Positions 45,934-55,729 of a stretch of 64,000 nucleotides of DNA are shown here, one piece after another. This stretch comes from an uncultured Ruminococcus sp. (lineage in GTDB: Bacteria > Bacillota > Clostridia > Lachnospirales > Lachnospiraceae): NCBI GenBank assembly GCA_934359255.1, contig CAKRLG010000009.1, forward strand, positions 1 to 64,000. The letters run 5' to 3'. A program made the position numbers and the translations under genes. The stretch's first letter is position 1. Every line of letters starts with the position of its first letter. A model generated the notes under the pieces. It did no database searches. It was given only the letters and a program-made list of their open reading frames with translations, and had not been told where the DNA came from.

Positions 45934-46971
45934 TTATTTACGCCCTTCTACCTGAATCTCCACTTCCTGTCTCTCCATCACTTCCCCGACAATCTCCGCC
46001 GGAAGTCCGGCTTCCCGCAGTTCTCCGCGCAGTTCTTCCGCCACCTCTCCCGGTACTGCAAACAGCAGTCCTCCGGAAGTCTGCGGATCATACAAAACCT
46101 CTTCCATCCCGAACGATACGGTCTCAAACCGCACATACTGTTCCAGATGATTCCTGTTTTTCTGTCCGGCTGCGGTCAGGAGAAATTCTTCTGCGCATGA
46201 TTCCGCTCCGTCAAATACTGGGAGCCGGTCTGCGTAGATTTTACAGGAATGTCTGCCGTCCATCATTTCATGCAGATGCCCCAGAAATCCAAATCCGGTG
46301 ACATCGGTGCAGGCGTGTACCTGGTATTTTCGTCCGATCTCAGACGCTTTGCGGTTCAGTGTTGTCATGGAATCAATCACCTGCTCCATCGCTCCTTCCG
46401 GCGCCTGGCTGACACGATTTGCGGCACATAGAATGCCTACACCCAGTCGTTTAGTCAGAATCAGGCAATCGCCCGGTTTTGCGCCGTTGTTTTCCCATAT
46501 TTTCTCCGGATCTACCACACCGGTCACGGACAGACCGTATTTGACATCACTGTCTGCGATGGAATGTCCGCCTGCAAGGCTTCCACCCGCTTCCTGCACT
46601 TTTTCAGCGCCGCCCTGTAAAATCTTTCCGAGGATATTCAGATCCATGGATTCCGGAAAACATACAATATTCAGTGCTGTCTTTACTTCTCCTCCCATGG
46701 CATAGATATCGCTCAGGGCATTCGTTGCCGCTATTTTTCCAAATATGTACGGATCCTCCACCATCGGTGGAAAAAAATCTAATGTCTGTACCACTGCCTG
46801 GTGCTTATTCAGGCGATATACTGCTGCATCATCCTTACTGTCGTAGCCAACCAGCAAATTTTCATCTTTTTCCCCTTTCGAAAGCCGTTCCAGAATATGT
46901 TCCAGCACTCCGGCGCCCAGTTTCGCGGTGCAACCACCGCTTTTGCAGAATACAATTTCTTTTTCGCTCAT
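45934..46971 (-). CDS. selD: selenide, water dikinase
   Basis: About 345 residues. It makes selenophosphate from selenide and ATP. The N-terminal active-site motif reads [16 protein letters not shown], with Cys14 and Lys17 in the expected places; the second Cys of the E. coli enzyme is Ala here, as in many SelD proteins. [35 protein letters not shown] and [19 protein letters not shown] are standard. ATG at 46971 has AGGAGG 4 bases upstream and overlaps the mog stop region closely. With yedF, yqeB and yqeC nearby, its product probably goes to a hydroxylase cofactor. Confidence 0.96.
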   Translation of the reverse strand: MSEKEIVFCKSGGCTAKLGAGVLEHILERLSKGEKDENLLVGYDSKDDAAVYRLNKHQAVVQTLDFFPPMVEDPYIFGKIAATNALSDIYAMGGEVKTALNIVCFPESMDLNILGKILQGGAEKVQEAGGSLAGGHSIADSDVKYGLSVTGVVDPEKIWENNGAKPGDCLILTKRLGVGILCAANRVSQAPEGAMEQVIDSMTTLNRKASEIGRKYQVHACTDVTGFGFLGHLHEMMDGRHSCKIYADRLPVFDGAESCAEEFLLTAAGQKNRNHLEQYVRFETVSFGMEEVLYDPQTSGGLLFAVPGEVAEELRGELREAGLPAEIVGEVMERQEVEIQVEGRK

Positions 46972-46979
46972 TTTTCCTC

Positions 46980-47483
46980 CTATTTCCGTGCACATTCCCC
47001 ATCTTCTCCCAGAAGAATATCCAGCCCGTGTCCCAGTGAACTCAGTATGTAGGTAAGACTCTCTTCTACCGCCTTCGGGCTTCCCGGAAGGTTGACAATC
47101 AATGTCTGTTTGCGGATTGCACTGGCTGCGCGGCTTAACATTGCTCTCGGTGTGATCGTCAGACTGTACGCCCGAATCGCCTCTGCAATCCCCGGTGCTG
47201 CCCGGTCAGCTACAGCGAGCGTAGCTTCCGGCGTCACATCCCGCACGGAAAATCCTGTGCCACCGGTTGTCAGAACCAGTGCACAATGCTCCTCATCTGC
47301 CAGTCTGCACAATTCTTTCTCAATCGCTGGCTGCTCGTCCGGAAGTATCCGATAAGATACCACTTCATACCGATCGTCCGGAAGCAATTCCTGAATCTTC
47401 GGACCACTCAGATCCTCCCGTTCTCCACGAGAGCCTTTATCACTTAATGTAACAATTCCAACTTTATATTTTCGTTTTTCCAT
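46980..47483 (-). CDS. mog: MogA/MoaB family molybdopterin adenylyltransferase
   Basis: About 167 residues, a single MoCF domain. [40 protein letters not shown] and [16 protein letters not shown] are those of MogA, which adenylates molybdopterin before molybdenum insertion. ATG at 47483; the longer frame adds 12 residues without support. It precedes selD by 8 bases, an arrangement that links cofactor adenylation and selenium activation in one transcript. Confidence 0.92.
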   Translation of the reverse strand: MEKRKYKVGIVTLSDKGSRGEREDLSGPKIQELLPDDRYEVVSYRILPDEQPAIEKELCRLADEEHCALVLTTGGTGFSVRDVTPEATLAVADRAAPGIAEAIRAYSLTITPRAMLSRAASAIRKQTLIVNLPGSPKAVEESLTYILSSLGHGLDILLGEDGECARK

Positions 47484-47568
47484 CCTTATTTTCCTGCTTT
47501 CTCTATCACATTCGCACAATCATAATACTTTTTTATCGGCATCTCTTGGAAGCAATTTTTCCTGCATC

Positions 47569-47991
47569 CTATCCCCTGATAATCCGAATCAGATTTTTAT
47601 CCAACATCAATGTCCGATTCCACGGATTGATTATCACACCCTCAATCTCATCCACAGAAAGTGCCGATACAAATAATTTTTCCATATCTGTAAGAAACGT
47701 GGACATCACGCTTCCACCGCCCTTTAATTCTTCATCAAAACTGGTAAAAGCTGCCCACCATTTTTTCCCATCATCCGTCTGAATGGCCTGCAAACGCATC
47801 TGGGAATTTCCTGCTGGTGGCTCCACAGCCACAATCAGCTGCCCATGAGCCCGCATCCGTCTGCGAACAATCGTCAGGACATGTGCCAGCATTTCCTGTG
47901 TCGGATTCTGCTGCAGTGTAAGAATTGCCTGTTCCATTTGTTCATTATCTTTTAACCCTTCATCGGTCGATATTTTTTTGTGATCTGTCAT
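47569..47991 (-). CDS. SseB N-terminal domain protein
   Basis: 140 residues. SseB-like pattern: MEQAILTLQQNPTQEMLAHVL, WAAFTSFDEELKGG, and VDEIEGVIINPWNRTLMLDK at the C terminus. The family is widespread and its role in Firmicutes is unknown. GAGG lies 7 bases before the ATG. The mog gene starts 85 bases further on the same strand, so they may share a transcript. Divergent from sigG. Confidence 0.8.
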   Translation of the reverse strand: MTDHKKISTDEGLKDNEQMEQAILTLQQNPTQEMLAHVLTIVRRRMRAHGQLIVAVEPPAGNSQMRLQAIQTDDGKKWWAAFTSFDEELKGGGSVMSTFLTDMEKLFVSALSVDEIEGVIINPWNRTLMLDKNLIRIIRG

Positions 47992-48116
47992 CTATTTGCC
48001 TCGTCTTTCTCAAATTCTTATCTTACAGACAGTATAACACAGATAGATTCGCTTCGAAAAGAAAGAAAAGTGATGATCTGTCAAGGAGTAAAACTTTTTT
48101 TATTTTTGTCAGAAAT

Positions 48117-48149
48117 GAATAGAGGCTTTGCCAGCTGAGAATCATTTTA
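48117..48149 (+). promoter_or_regulatory. possible forespore-type promoter of sigG
   Basis: CATTTTA (48143-48149) fits the CATnnTA -10 of sigma F/G promoters, and GAATA (48117-48121) fits the -35, but the 21-base spacing is longer than usual. Confidence 0.3.
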
Positions 48150-48185
48150 GTTGTAAAAGCAAATACAATTAGGAGGATTCTTATT

Positions 48186-48962
48186 ATGGCATTGAACAAG
48201 GTAGAAATCTGCGGCGTAAATACATCCAGGCTTCCGGTACTGACCAATGAGGAAAAAGAATTGCTCTTTGAAAAGATAAAAAAAGGGGACAAAGAGGCAA
48301 GGGAACTGTACATCAAGGGAAATCTTCGTCTGGTACTCAGTGTCATCAAACGTTTTTCCGGAAGCAACGAAAATGCTGACGATCTCTTTCAGATCGGATG
48401 TATCGGTCTCATGAAAGCAATTGATAATTTTGATACAACATTGCAGGTGAAATTTTCCACTTACGCTGTCCCGATGATCATCGGAGAAATCCGAAGATAT
48501 CTGCGCGACAACAGCACCATCCGGGTCAGCCGCTCCCTGCGCGACACCGCCTATAAGGCAATCTATGCCCGGGAAAATTATCTGAAAAACAATCTCCGCG
48601 AACCGACGATCATGGAGATCGCATCTGAAATCGGAATGGAAAAAGAAGAAATTGTCTATGCGCTTGATGCAATCCAGAGTCCGATGAGTTTATACGAGCC
48701 AGTATATACCGAAGGTGGTGACACCCTCTATGTAATGGATCAGGTCAGTGATAAGAAAAATAAGGAGGAAAACTGGGTGGAAAATCTGGCACTGCAGGAT
48801 GCAATGAACCGGTTAAATACACGGGAACGGCATATCGTAAATCTACGATTTTATGAAGGAAAAACACAGATGGAAGTTGCCCAGGAAATCGGTATCTCCC
48901 AGGCACAGGTCAGCCGACTTGAAAAAAACGCCCTTCGGGTGATGCGAAATTATCTGCGTTAG
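48186..48962 (+). CDS. sigG: sporulation sigma factor SigG
   Basis: 258 residues, full length. It is the late forespore sigma factor. The N-terminal NKVEICGVNTSRLPVL, which binds anti-sigma factors, region 2 (NADDLFQIGCIGLMKAIDNFD), region 3 and region 4 (GKTQMEVAQEIGISQAQVSR) are intact. AGGAGG precedes the ATG. Unlike in Bacillus, it is not next to spoIIGA-sigE, which lie about 7 kb away on the other strand. Here it sits between sseB and yqeC. Confidence 0.96.
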   Translation: MALNKVEICGVNTSRLPVLTNEEKELLFEKIKKGDKEARELYIKGNLRLVLSVIKRFSGSNENADDLFQIGCIGLMKAIDNFDTTLQVKFSTYAVPMIIGEIRRYLRDNSTIRVSRSLRDTAYKAIYARENYLKNNLREPTIMEIASEIGMEKEEIVYALDAIQSPMSLYEPVYTEGGDTLYVMDQVSDKKNKEENWVENLALQDAMNRLNTRERHIVNLRFYEGKTQMEVAQEIGISQAQVSRLEKNALRVMRNYLR

Positions 48963-49021
48963 ATCCAATCCCACCTTTCCTTTTTTCTGATGATTTGATA
49001 AACTAATCATGAGAAAGGAAG

Positions 49022-49085
49022 GATACCCGAAAAAATTTATTAAAAATTTATAGAAAATTTATAGTGCCTGACGCCATGGGGTATC
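49022..49085 (+). promoter_or_regulatory. inverted repeat in the yqeC leader
   Basis: GATACCC (49022-49028) and GGGTATC (49079-49085) would pair around an A/T-rich loop and cover the weak GGGG ribosome binding site of yqeC. A role in translation control is only a guess. Confidence 0.35.
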
Positions 49086-49093
49086 ACTAATTT

Positions 49094-49849
49094 ATGTACA
49101 AATTTTACAGATATGATAAAGAATTGAAAAAAAGCAAAGAAACCACTTTACAGACAGCTTTTCCATTTCTCATGAACGAAAAATGCTGTGTCTCTTTTGT
49201 AGGTGCCGGAGGAAAAAGTTCTCTGATCGCCTGTATTGCCGACTGGGGTACACTCCATCGAAAAAAAGTTCTGGTAACTACAACCACCCATATTTTCCGT
49301 CCATCTTCCGAAAAGCTGGCGCAAAACGAACAGGAACTGGAACAAATCTGGCACACAGGCAATTGGGCGGTGATTGGTACTGTGGATCCTGTGCAGCCAC
49401 AGAAACTTCAAAGTCCGAAACCATACTGGTTACAGCGTGCAGCAGAACTTGCAGATCTGATTCTGATCGAAGCAGACGGCTCCAAACGGCTCCCCTGTAA
49501 GGTACCGGCTTCTCACGAACCGGCCATACTCCCTCAGACAGATGTTGTTGTTGCCGTTCTTGGACTTTCTGCGCTGAACCGCCCCTTAAAAGACTGCTGT
49601 TTCCGACTGGAAAAGGCAACCGAACTTTTGTCCGTAAAGGAATCACATCCTCTTACCTGCGAACATATGGCAACCATTTTTGCTTCCGGACAGGGACTGC
49701 GGAAAGCTACAAACAACAGCGAATATGTTGTCGTATTAAATCAGTGTGACAACGAAGACCGAAAGAATGCCGGTGAACAAATCAGTGACATTCTCTGCGG
49801 ATTAGATTCTACTATAAACCATATAATTTTAACAAAATTGCATCCGTGA
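49094..49849 (+). CDS. yqeC: selenium cofactor biosynthesis protein YqeC
   Basis: 251 residues. A P-loop protein: [20 protein letters not shown] (Walker A), [32 protein letters not shown] and [14 protein letters not shown] are the YqeC signature. The family co-occurs with selD, yqeB and molybdenum hydroxylases; the reaction is not known. The ribosome binding site is weak (GGGG about 13 bases upstream), inside an inverted repeat. It follows sigG by 131 bases and precedes moaC by 37. Confidence 0.93.
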   Translation: MYKFYRYDKELKKSKETTLQTAFPFLMNEKCCVSFVGAGGKSSLIACIADWGTLHRKKVLVTTTTHIFRPSSEKLAQNEQELEQIWHTGNWAVIGTVDPVQPQKLQSPKPYWLQRAAELADLILIEADGSKRLPCKVPASHEPAILPQTDVVVAVLGLSALNRPLKDCCFRLEKATELLSVKESHPLTCEHMATIFASGQGLRKATNNSEYVVVLNQCDNEDRKNAGEQISDILCGLDSTINHIILTKLHP

Positions 49850-49886
49850 CATACGGAAACCACATAAGAGAAAGGATAAACATACA

Positions 49887-50363
49887 ATGAATGGATTTAC
49901 ACATTTCGATCATAATGGAAATGCCATAATGGTAGATGTCCATGAAAAAACAGATACTTACCGGGTTGCTGTAGCTCAGGGAACCATTACCGTTAACAAA
50001 GAGGTCTTTGACGCAATCACCCATCATACTGCCAAAAAAGGAGATGTTCTTGGCATTGCAAGAATTGCAGGCATTATGGCAGCAAAAAAAAATGCCGAAT
50101 TGATTCCTCTGTGCCATATCATTGCTCTGACAGACTGTGAAGTACAATTCTCACTGAACGATGAAACCTGCCAGATAACTGCAACCTGCAGGACTTCCTG
50201 CGTAGGAAAAACCGGTGTTGAGATGGAAGCAATGACCGGTGTCAGTGTGGCTCTTCTGACAATCTACGATATGTGCAAGGCGATGGATCGCAGCATGGTA
50301 ATCTCCGGAATTCAGCTTTTGGAAAAGCTGGGTGGAAAATCCGGTCACTACAAAAAAGAGTAA
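49887..50363 (+). CDS. moaC: cyclic pyranopterin monophosphate synthase
   Basis: 158 residues. It completes the first step of molybdopterin synthesis after Moa[60 protein letters not shown] and the C-terminal KSGHY are standard. AGAAAGGA precedes the ATG. moaA is on the other strand about 11 kb away, so the two partners are transcribed separately. The gene ends at a strong terminator. Confidence 0.96.
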   Translation: MNGFTHFDHNGNAIMVDVHEKTDTYRVAVAQGTITVNKEVFDAITHHTAKKGDVLGIARIAGIMAAKKNAELIPLCHIIALTDCEVQFSLNDETCQITATCRTSCVGKTGVEMEAMTGVSVALLTIYDMCKAMDRSMVISGIQLLEKLGGKSGHYKKE

Positions 50364-50378
50364 TCTATATTTCAAAAA

Positions 50379-50424
50379 ACCCCTGTCCGGACAATCTCAA
50401 TCGTATTGTCCGGACAGGGGTTTT
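50379..50424 (+). terminator. moaC terminator
   Basis: CCCCTGTCCGGACAAT and ATTGTCCGGACAGGGG pair perfectly and are followed by TTTT. An A-run on the left makes it likely bidirectional, serving the GH31 gene too. Confidence 0.92.
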
Positions 50425-50460
50425 GTATATTTACTTATGTAATTTATCTTTCACACACTC

Positions 50461-52911
50461 TTATGCTGTCAACAGTTCCAGAACTGCACCCATAAGTGCC
50501 GGGCTCAGATTCATGGTTGCCAGTGTTCCGATGCCGTCTTTGCCCATCTTTTCCACAACCGCCTGAATAGCAGACTTCAGGTTGTAAGGAATCTGAGCTT
50601 TATCAAGCAGCGCATAGCATCGTCCGGCCAGATCGTTTTCTGCGAGAGAAATACCGTCTGCAAATGTGATCACGATTTCTTTTCCTACTGCTGTTTCCGG
50701 TACTTCTACAGTCAGTGCTGCAATTGCTTTGTCGTAGGAAACTTTTACAGCTACTTCTTCGCCGTCTGCAGTTACTTTACAGCATGCTTTTTCCACACCC
50801 ATGAATACTACCTTCCAGCTTCTGCTTTCCGGAATCACAGATACATTGCCCAGGGCTTTGCCGATGGTGAAAGTATCTACTTCTCCGCCGGTAAATGTCA
50901 GCTGTGTAGCTACCCAGTTTTCTTCTTTATCTACAGGTGTATCTCCCTGGTCTTCCCACAGAGTGAAGCTTCCGTCTTCTGCCGGGAATACACGAACTTC
51001 CATAGCTTTCGGGTTATCGGTGCTGCTGTCATAATCAGCCATATCTTTCATCGGAACGATAGCTCCTGCTTTCATCAGAACAGGCATATCTTCTACACCT
51101 CTCCACAGATCGATCATACGGCCACCCTGGTATACCATACCTGTGAAGAAGTCAACCCACATGCCTTCCGGCAGCCAAGTTGTTACTTTCGCTGCACGCA
51201 CTTCCGGATCCTGTTTCTCTGTGATCGGAGACACCAGCAGTTCAGAACCAAAGTAATATTCATTCGGTACCTGATAAGCTTCTTCACGATCCGGCTCCTG
51301 ATAATACATTGGCTGGATCAGCGGCTGATCCTCGTAATTTGCTCTGCGGTTCATGGTGTACAGATATGGAACCATTCCATGACGCAGACGCAGGTAATCT
51401 TCCATAACACCCTGTGTGATCTTATCAAATTTCCATGGTTCTTTTCCGTTGAACGGGTTATCGGTGCTGTGCAGACGGTTAATTGGAGAGAATACTCCAT
51501 ATTCTACCCATCTTGCCATCAGTTCGTCATCACGGATACCCATCATATGGCCACCGATATCATGACTCCACCATCCATATCCAACGTTGCTTGCTGTGTT
51601 GGTAAAATATGGCTGGAACTGTAAGCTTTCCCATGAGATTACACTGTCACCTGAGAATCCTACCGGATATCTGTGACTTCCCACACCTGCATATCTTGAG
51701 AAGGTCAGCGGACGATTGCCCTTCCAGCTACTGTCCATATAATGATAATGGTTCAGCATCCACAGCGGATCCAGTCCCGGCACTTTGGTAACAGTTCCCT
51801 GCTGCCAGTCAAGCCACCAGAAATCCACGCCTTCTTCTTCCAGCGGATGATGCAGTTCTTTCAGATACACTTCCATGAAATGTGGATCTGCCGGATCAAA
51901 CTGTACCGCGATCTCACTTTCAGGATCGATTCCCATCTTTTCAGCCACACGCGGATACAGCTCCTCGTATGCACGGATTCCATCGGCCGGATGCACATTC
52001 AGTGTAATCTTCATATTGTGCTCATGCAGCCAGGACATAAATCCTTTTGGATCCGGGAAGAAGTTTTTGTTCCAGGTATATCCTGTCCAGCCGCTTCCGT
52101 ATTTCGGATCTACATCGTCAACAATATGCCAGTCCATATCAACAACAGCTACAGAGAACGGCAGTTTTTCGTCTTCAAAACGTTCTACCAGTTCTTTATA
52201 TTCATCCTCTGTGTAACGATGATAACGGCTCCACCAGTTACCAAATGCATATCTTGGCAGCAGCGGCTGTTTTCCACACAGATAATAGAAATCTTTCAGG
52301 CTTTCCAGATAACGATGTCCATATCCGAAGAAATACAGATCCTCACCATCTCCCTGTCTCGGACTTACCCATCCGTCTTCTGTCAGTGCCATCGAATGAC
52401 TGTCATCCACAACAGCAAATCCTTTTCTTGAGATGATACCATGCTCCATTTTGATTTTACCGCTGTATCTTTCGTTCAGCGGTGTGTCACCCTTCATATA
52501 GGCATCATCACTCAATTTCATAGCACCGTCGCATCCATCCAGTGTACGGGCTGTTCCAAGAAGATCACTCGGTTCGTCTCCGTAATTCCAGTTTCTTCCC
52601 CAGCCGCCACCGCCGCCTACTACTTTGATGGACAGACCGTTTGCTGCAAATGGTTTTCTGTTGTAATGAATCTCCAGAGAATCTGTATAAATAGCCAGCT
52701 CCTCTTCATCCTCAACGACCTTGAATTCCGGTACCGGGAAATCACGGTTCAGCACGGACTGTGTTGCACGATCCTCGAATACACCTTCGCTGTTGTATTC
52801 CAGACGTACCAGTGCAGATGTCAGCATCGTGATTCGATAACAGTCTCCCTGAATGATTGCTTCTTTTTTGCTCACCGGATGTGATTCCAGCTTATACTCT
52901 TCCATTCCCAT
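50461..52911 (-). CDS. GH31 family alpha-glucosidase/alpha-xylosidase-like enzyme
   Basis: 816 residues, no signal peptide. Nucleophile Asp368 (VDFWWLDWQQG) and acid/base Asp422 (FSGDSVISWESLQ) are those of GH31; LPRYAFGNWWSRYHRYTE and GGHMMGI also fit. An N-terminal galactose-mutarotase-like domain, a TIM barrel (about 215-560) and C-terminal beta domains are recognisable, with an extra helical tail of about 70 residues (LAENDLAGRCYALLDK...). Its substrate (maltose, isomaltose or sulfoquinovose-like) cannot be told by eye. AGGAGG precedes the ATG. It converges on moaC. Confidence 0.9.
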   Translation of the reverse strand: MGMEEYKLESHPVSKKEAIIQGDCYRITMLTSALVRLEYNSEGVFEDRATQSVLNRDFPVPEFKVVEDEEELAIYTDSLEIHYNRKPFAANGLSIKVVGGGGGWGRNWNYGDEPSDLLGTARTLDGCDGAMKLSDDAYMKGDTPLNERYSGKIKMEHGIISRKGFAVVDDSHSMALTEDGWVSPRQGDGEDLYFFGYGHRYLESLKDFYYLCGKQPLLPRYAFGNWWSRYHRYTEDEYKELVERFEDEKLPFSVAVVDMDWHIVDDVDPKYGSGWTGYTWNKNFFPDPKGFMSWLHEHNMKITLNVHPADGIRAYEELYPRVAEKMGIDPESEIAVQFDPADPHFMEVYLKELHHPLEEEGVDFWWLDWQQGTVTKVPGLDPLWMLNHYHYMDSSWKGNRPLTFSRYAGVGSHRYPVGFSGDSVISWESLQFQPYFTNTASNVGYGWWSHDIGGHMMGIRDDELMARWVEYGVFSPINRLHSTDNPFNGKEPWKFDKITQGVMEDYLRLRHGMVPYLYTMNRRANYEDQPLIQPMYYQEPDREEAYQVPNEYYFGSELLVSPITEKQDPEVRAAKVTTWLPEGMWVDFFTGMVYQGGRMIDLWRGVEDMPVLMKAGAIVPMKDMADYDSSTDNPKAMEVRVFPAEDGSFTLWEDQGDTPVDKEENWVATQLTFTGGEVDTFTIGKALGNVSVIPESRSWKVVFMGVEKACCKVTADGEEVAVKVSYDKAIAALTVEVPETAVGKEIVITFADGISLAENDLAGRCYALLDKAQIPYNLKSAIQAVVEKMGKDGIGTLATMNLSPALMGAVLELLTA

Positions 52912-52957
52912 TTTGTAAAAACCTCCTTTTACTTATGTAGTTCATTTTATTACAAAC

Positions 52958-52995
52958 CGCCTGATCAGACCGTCACCTGACAATCTGACCAGGCG
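52958..52995 (-). terminator. terminator of the first MATE gene
   Basis: On the reverse strand, CGCCTGGTCAGA and TCTGATCAGGCG pair with one mismatch and are followed by GTTTGTAAT. It lies between the MATE stop and the GH31 start. Confidence 0.7.
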
Positions 52996-53014
52996 TTTCT
53001 GTACATTATAATTT

Positions 53015-54376
53015 TTATACATCATCTCTGGTGATATTCTGCAGCCATTTGTAACTCTTGTAATGTTTGTATACGAACGGCATCTTGACGAACTCGTCCA
53101 GACAGAGCAGAAAATATACCCACATTGGCGGCAGCTTCAATATAAAAGCACTGATAAAACCAAGTGGCACCGCGAATACCCACATGTCTATTGTATCACA
53201 GATGAATCCAAAACGCGAGTCCCCACCGGAACGAAATACACCACAAATTACGGTTGTATTCATCGCCTGACCGATAATATAGTATGCATTAATAAATAAC
53301 ATGATCGTCAGATATCCCTTGGCGGTAGGTGTCAGATCCACCATGTGCATCATCAGTGGTTTGGACAGTAAAATAACAATTCCTCCAAGCACCGAACTTG
53401 CAAATGTTACCCAGCACAGACGGGACGCATCCTTCTTCGCCTGCTCTTTATTTCCATAGCCGATCGTCTTTCCAAGATAGATCGCACCGCCGTTGGCAAT
53501 ACCAAAGCAGAGAACCGTACCAAGGTTTCTCGCAACTACAACTACAGAGTTTGCCGCTACGATATCACTTCCCAGATGTCCCATGATTACCGAGTACATC
53601 GTAAATGCCACGCCCCAGACAACTTCATTTCCGAATGCCGGAAGCGAATACTTCAGGAAATCCTGGAAAAGTACTTTATTCCGCTCAAACACTGCGGTGA
53701 TCCGAAAACGTACCGTTTTAAAACGTGTTGCATCGATCATACATACCGTCAGTTCCACTCCACGGGCAATCGTTGTTGCCAGCGCTGCTCCCTGTGCACC
53801 CATCTTCGGCATGCCAAACAGTCCGAAAATAAATACTGCATTCAGAATAATATTCAGCACCAGTGCCGAACCGAAAGTCCACATGGAAAATACTACTCGC
53901 TCAATGCTTCGCATGATACACAGATATACTTGCGAAATACTCATGAACAGATAGGAAATTCCCACGATACGAAGATACCCGGAACCAATCCGGATCAGCT
54001 CCGGATCATTGGTGAAAATCTTCATCAACAGACCCGGGAATCCACAGGCTCCCAGCGCGAAAACTGCTGATATTCCGCAGGAAAAACGGAGTGCGATACC
54101 CATAATTTTTTCAATGGTTTTCGGATCTTTCTTTCCCCAGTACTGTGCTGCCAGCATCGTCGATCCGGAAGAAATTCCGGTATACACCAGCTGCAGGATA
54201 AACATCACCTGGTTGGCAAGAGACACCGCCGACAGCGTATCCTGTCCCACATACCCTACCATGATAACATCCGCAGAGCTTACCGCTGTACTGATCAGGT
54301 TCTGCACTGCGATCGGCAGAACAAGTGCAAACAGGGAACGGTAAAATCCGTTTTGCTTTGTTTGTGTCTTTTCCAT
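53015..54376 (-). CDS. MATE family efflux transporter
   Basis: 453 residues, 12 predicted membrane segments in two MatE repeats. LVLPIAVQNLISTAVSSADV, GSTMLAAQYWGKKD and the second-half SLPAFGNEVVWGVAFTMYS are typical of the DinF/NorM-like proteins in Clostridia. Substrate unknown. GGGGGAC precedes the ATG. It lies upstream of GH31 on the same strand with a terminator between. Confidence 0.88.
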   Translation of the reverse strand: MEKTQTKQNGFYRSLFALVLPIAVQNLISTAVSSADVIMVGYVGQDTLSAVSLANQVMFILQLVYTGISSGSTMLAAQYWGKKDPKTIEKIMGIALRFSCGISAVFALGACGFPGLLMKIFTNDPELIRIGSGYLRIVGISYLFMSISQVYLCIMRSIERVVFSMWTFGSALVLNIILNAVFIFGLFGMPKMGAQGAALATTIARGVELTVCMIDATRFKTVRFRITAVFERNKVLFQDFLKYSLPAFGNEVVWGVAFTMYSVIMGHLGSDIVAANSVVVVARNLGTVLCFGIANGGAIYLGKTIGYGNKEQAKKDASRLCWVTFASSVLGGIVILLSKPLMMHMVDLTPTAKGYLTIMLFINAYYIIGQAMNTTVICGVFRSGGDSRFGFICDTIDMWVFAVPLGFISAFILKLPPMWVYFLLCLDEFVKMPFVYKHYKSYKWLQNITRDDV

Positions 54377-54491
54377 AAAAAGTCCCCCAATTCCTATGTT
54401 TTTACTGTACTGATTGTACTATAGAAATCGGGGGAATTCCTCTAATAAAATGACAAAAAAGTGTACTATTTTGACTTTTTAACCCTGTGTT

Positions 54492-55694
54492 TTATTTTAA
54501 GGAAGAAACAATCTTCTCAGCCAGTGCTTCCAGGGATGCTTCCTGTGCTTCTTTTACTGCGGAACGGATCGTTACACCTTCCTCTAAGAGTTCAATATTT
54601 TTCATGCCGGTAAAGATTTCGCGCATCTGTTTTCCGGCAACCGGTGCCCAGGTTCCGTTTTCCATGATAGCTACGGTACGGTTCTGCAGGCTGTGTGCTT
54701 TCAGTTCCGACAATACCGTCTCCATCTTGGTAAAGATACCGCCATTATAACTTGGTGCGGCAAATACCAGATGGCTGCATCGGAAGGATTCCGATACGAT
54801 CACGGAAGGATCGGTCACAGATACATCGTACATGGCAATATTCTTCACGCCTTTATCTGCCAGTTTGGATGCCAGGATCTCTGCTGCATTTTCCGTATTG
54901 CCATAGATCGACGCATAGGCGATCATAACTGCCTGATCTTCCGGTTTGTAGCTGCTCCAGGTGTCGTATTTTTCAATAAACCATCCAAGATTCTCTCTCC
55001 AGATCGGCCCGTGCAGCGGGCAGATCATCTTGATTTCCAGTGTTGCCGCTTTCTTCAGAAGGTTCTGCACCTGTACACCGTATTTTCCGACGATATTGAT
55101 AAAATATCTTCTGGCATCATCCAGCCAGTCTCTCTCAAAGTTCACTTCGTCTGCAAACAGGTTTCCGTTGATCGCTCCGAAGGTTCCGAAACCATCTGCA
55201 GAAAACAGGATCTTATCTGCGGTATCATAAGAAACCATAGCTTCCGGCCAGTGTACCATCGGTGCCATCACAAAGGCAAAGGTATGTTTTCCAACACATA
55301 AGGTATCCATTTCTTTTACAATCACGGTGCGTTCTTCCACCGGGAAATCAAAGAACTGTTTTAACATCGGAACGGTCTTGGCATTGCATACCAGTTTCAC
55401 ATCCGGATATCTTCTTACCACATCTCCGATGACCGCGCAGTGATCCGGTTCCATATGGTTCACGATCAGATAATCCAGTGTTCTTCCGTTCAGTACATAT
55501 TCCAGATTTTCGAAAAACAGTCCGCTGATGGATGCGTCCACGGTATCTAACAGAACCGTTTTTTCGTCCAGCAGGACATAAGAGTTATAAGAAACTCCTC
55601 TTGGAATCGGGTATACATTTTCAAATAAAGCCAGTCTGCGGTCACTTCCGCCGATCCAGTATAAATCATCCGTTACTTTTTTCACACAATGCAT
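54492..55694 (-). CDS. flavodiiron protein (FprA-type flavoprotein)
   Basis: About 400 residues. The N-terminal beta-lactamase-like domain binds a diiron centre (His80, Glu82, Asp84 in NHMEPDH; His148 in VHWPE; Asp167 in SADGFG; His near 226 in CPLHGP). The C-terminal flavodoxin domain has AYASIYGNTENAAEILA and FAAPSYNGGIF. Such proteins reduce O2 to water or NO to N2O in anaerobes. There is no rubredoxin extension. ATG at 55694 has GAGGAG 7 bases upstream. A TTGAAA/TATAAT promoter precedes it. Confidence 0.94.
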   Translation of the reverse strand: MHCVKKVTDDLYWIGGSDRRLALFENVYPIPRGVSYNSYVLLDEKTVLLDTVDASISGLFFENLEYVLNGRTLDYLIVNHMEPDHCAVIGDVVRRYPDVKLVCNAKTVPMLKQFFDFPVEERTVIVKEMDTLCVGKHTFAFVMAPMVHWPEAMVSYDTADKILFSADGFGTFGAINGNLFADEVNFERDWLDDARRYFINIVGKYGVQVQNLLKKAATLEIKMICPLHGPIWRENLGWFIEKYDTWSSYKPEDQAVMIAYASIYGNTENAAEILASKLADKGVKNIAMYDVSVTDPSVIVSESFRCSHLVFAAPSYNGGIFTKMETVLSELKAHSLQNRTVAIMENGTWAPVAGKQMREIFTGMKNIELLEEGVTIRSAVKEAQEASLEALAEKIVSSLK

Positions 55695-55729
55695 GATGTA
55701 ACTCCTCACTTTCGCTTTTGTTTTTCTAC

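Noticed and set aside
45934..46971. SelD as a selenoprotein
   Set aside because: The active-site codon is Cys and no in-frame TGA is present in the conserved N-terminal region.
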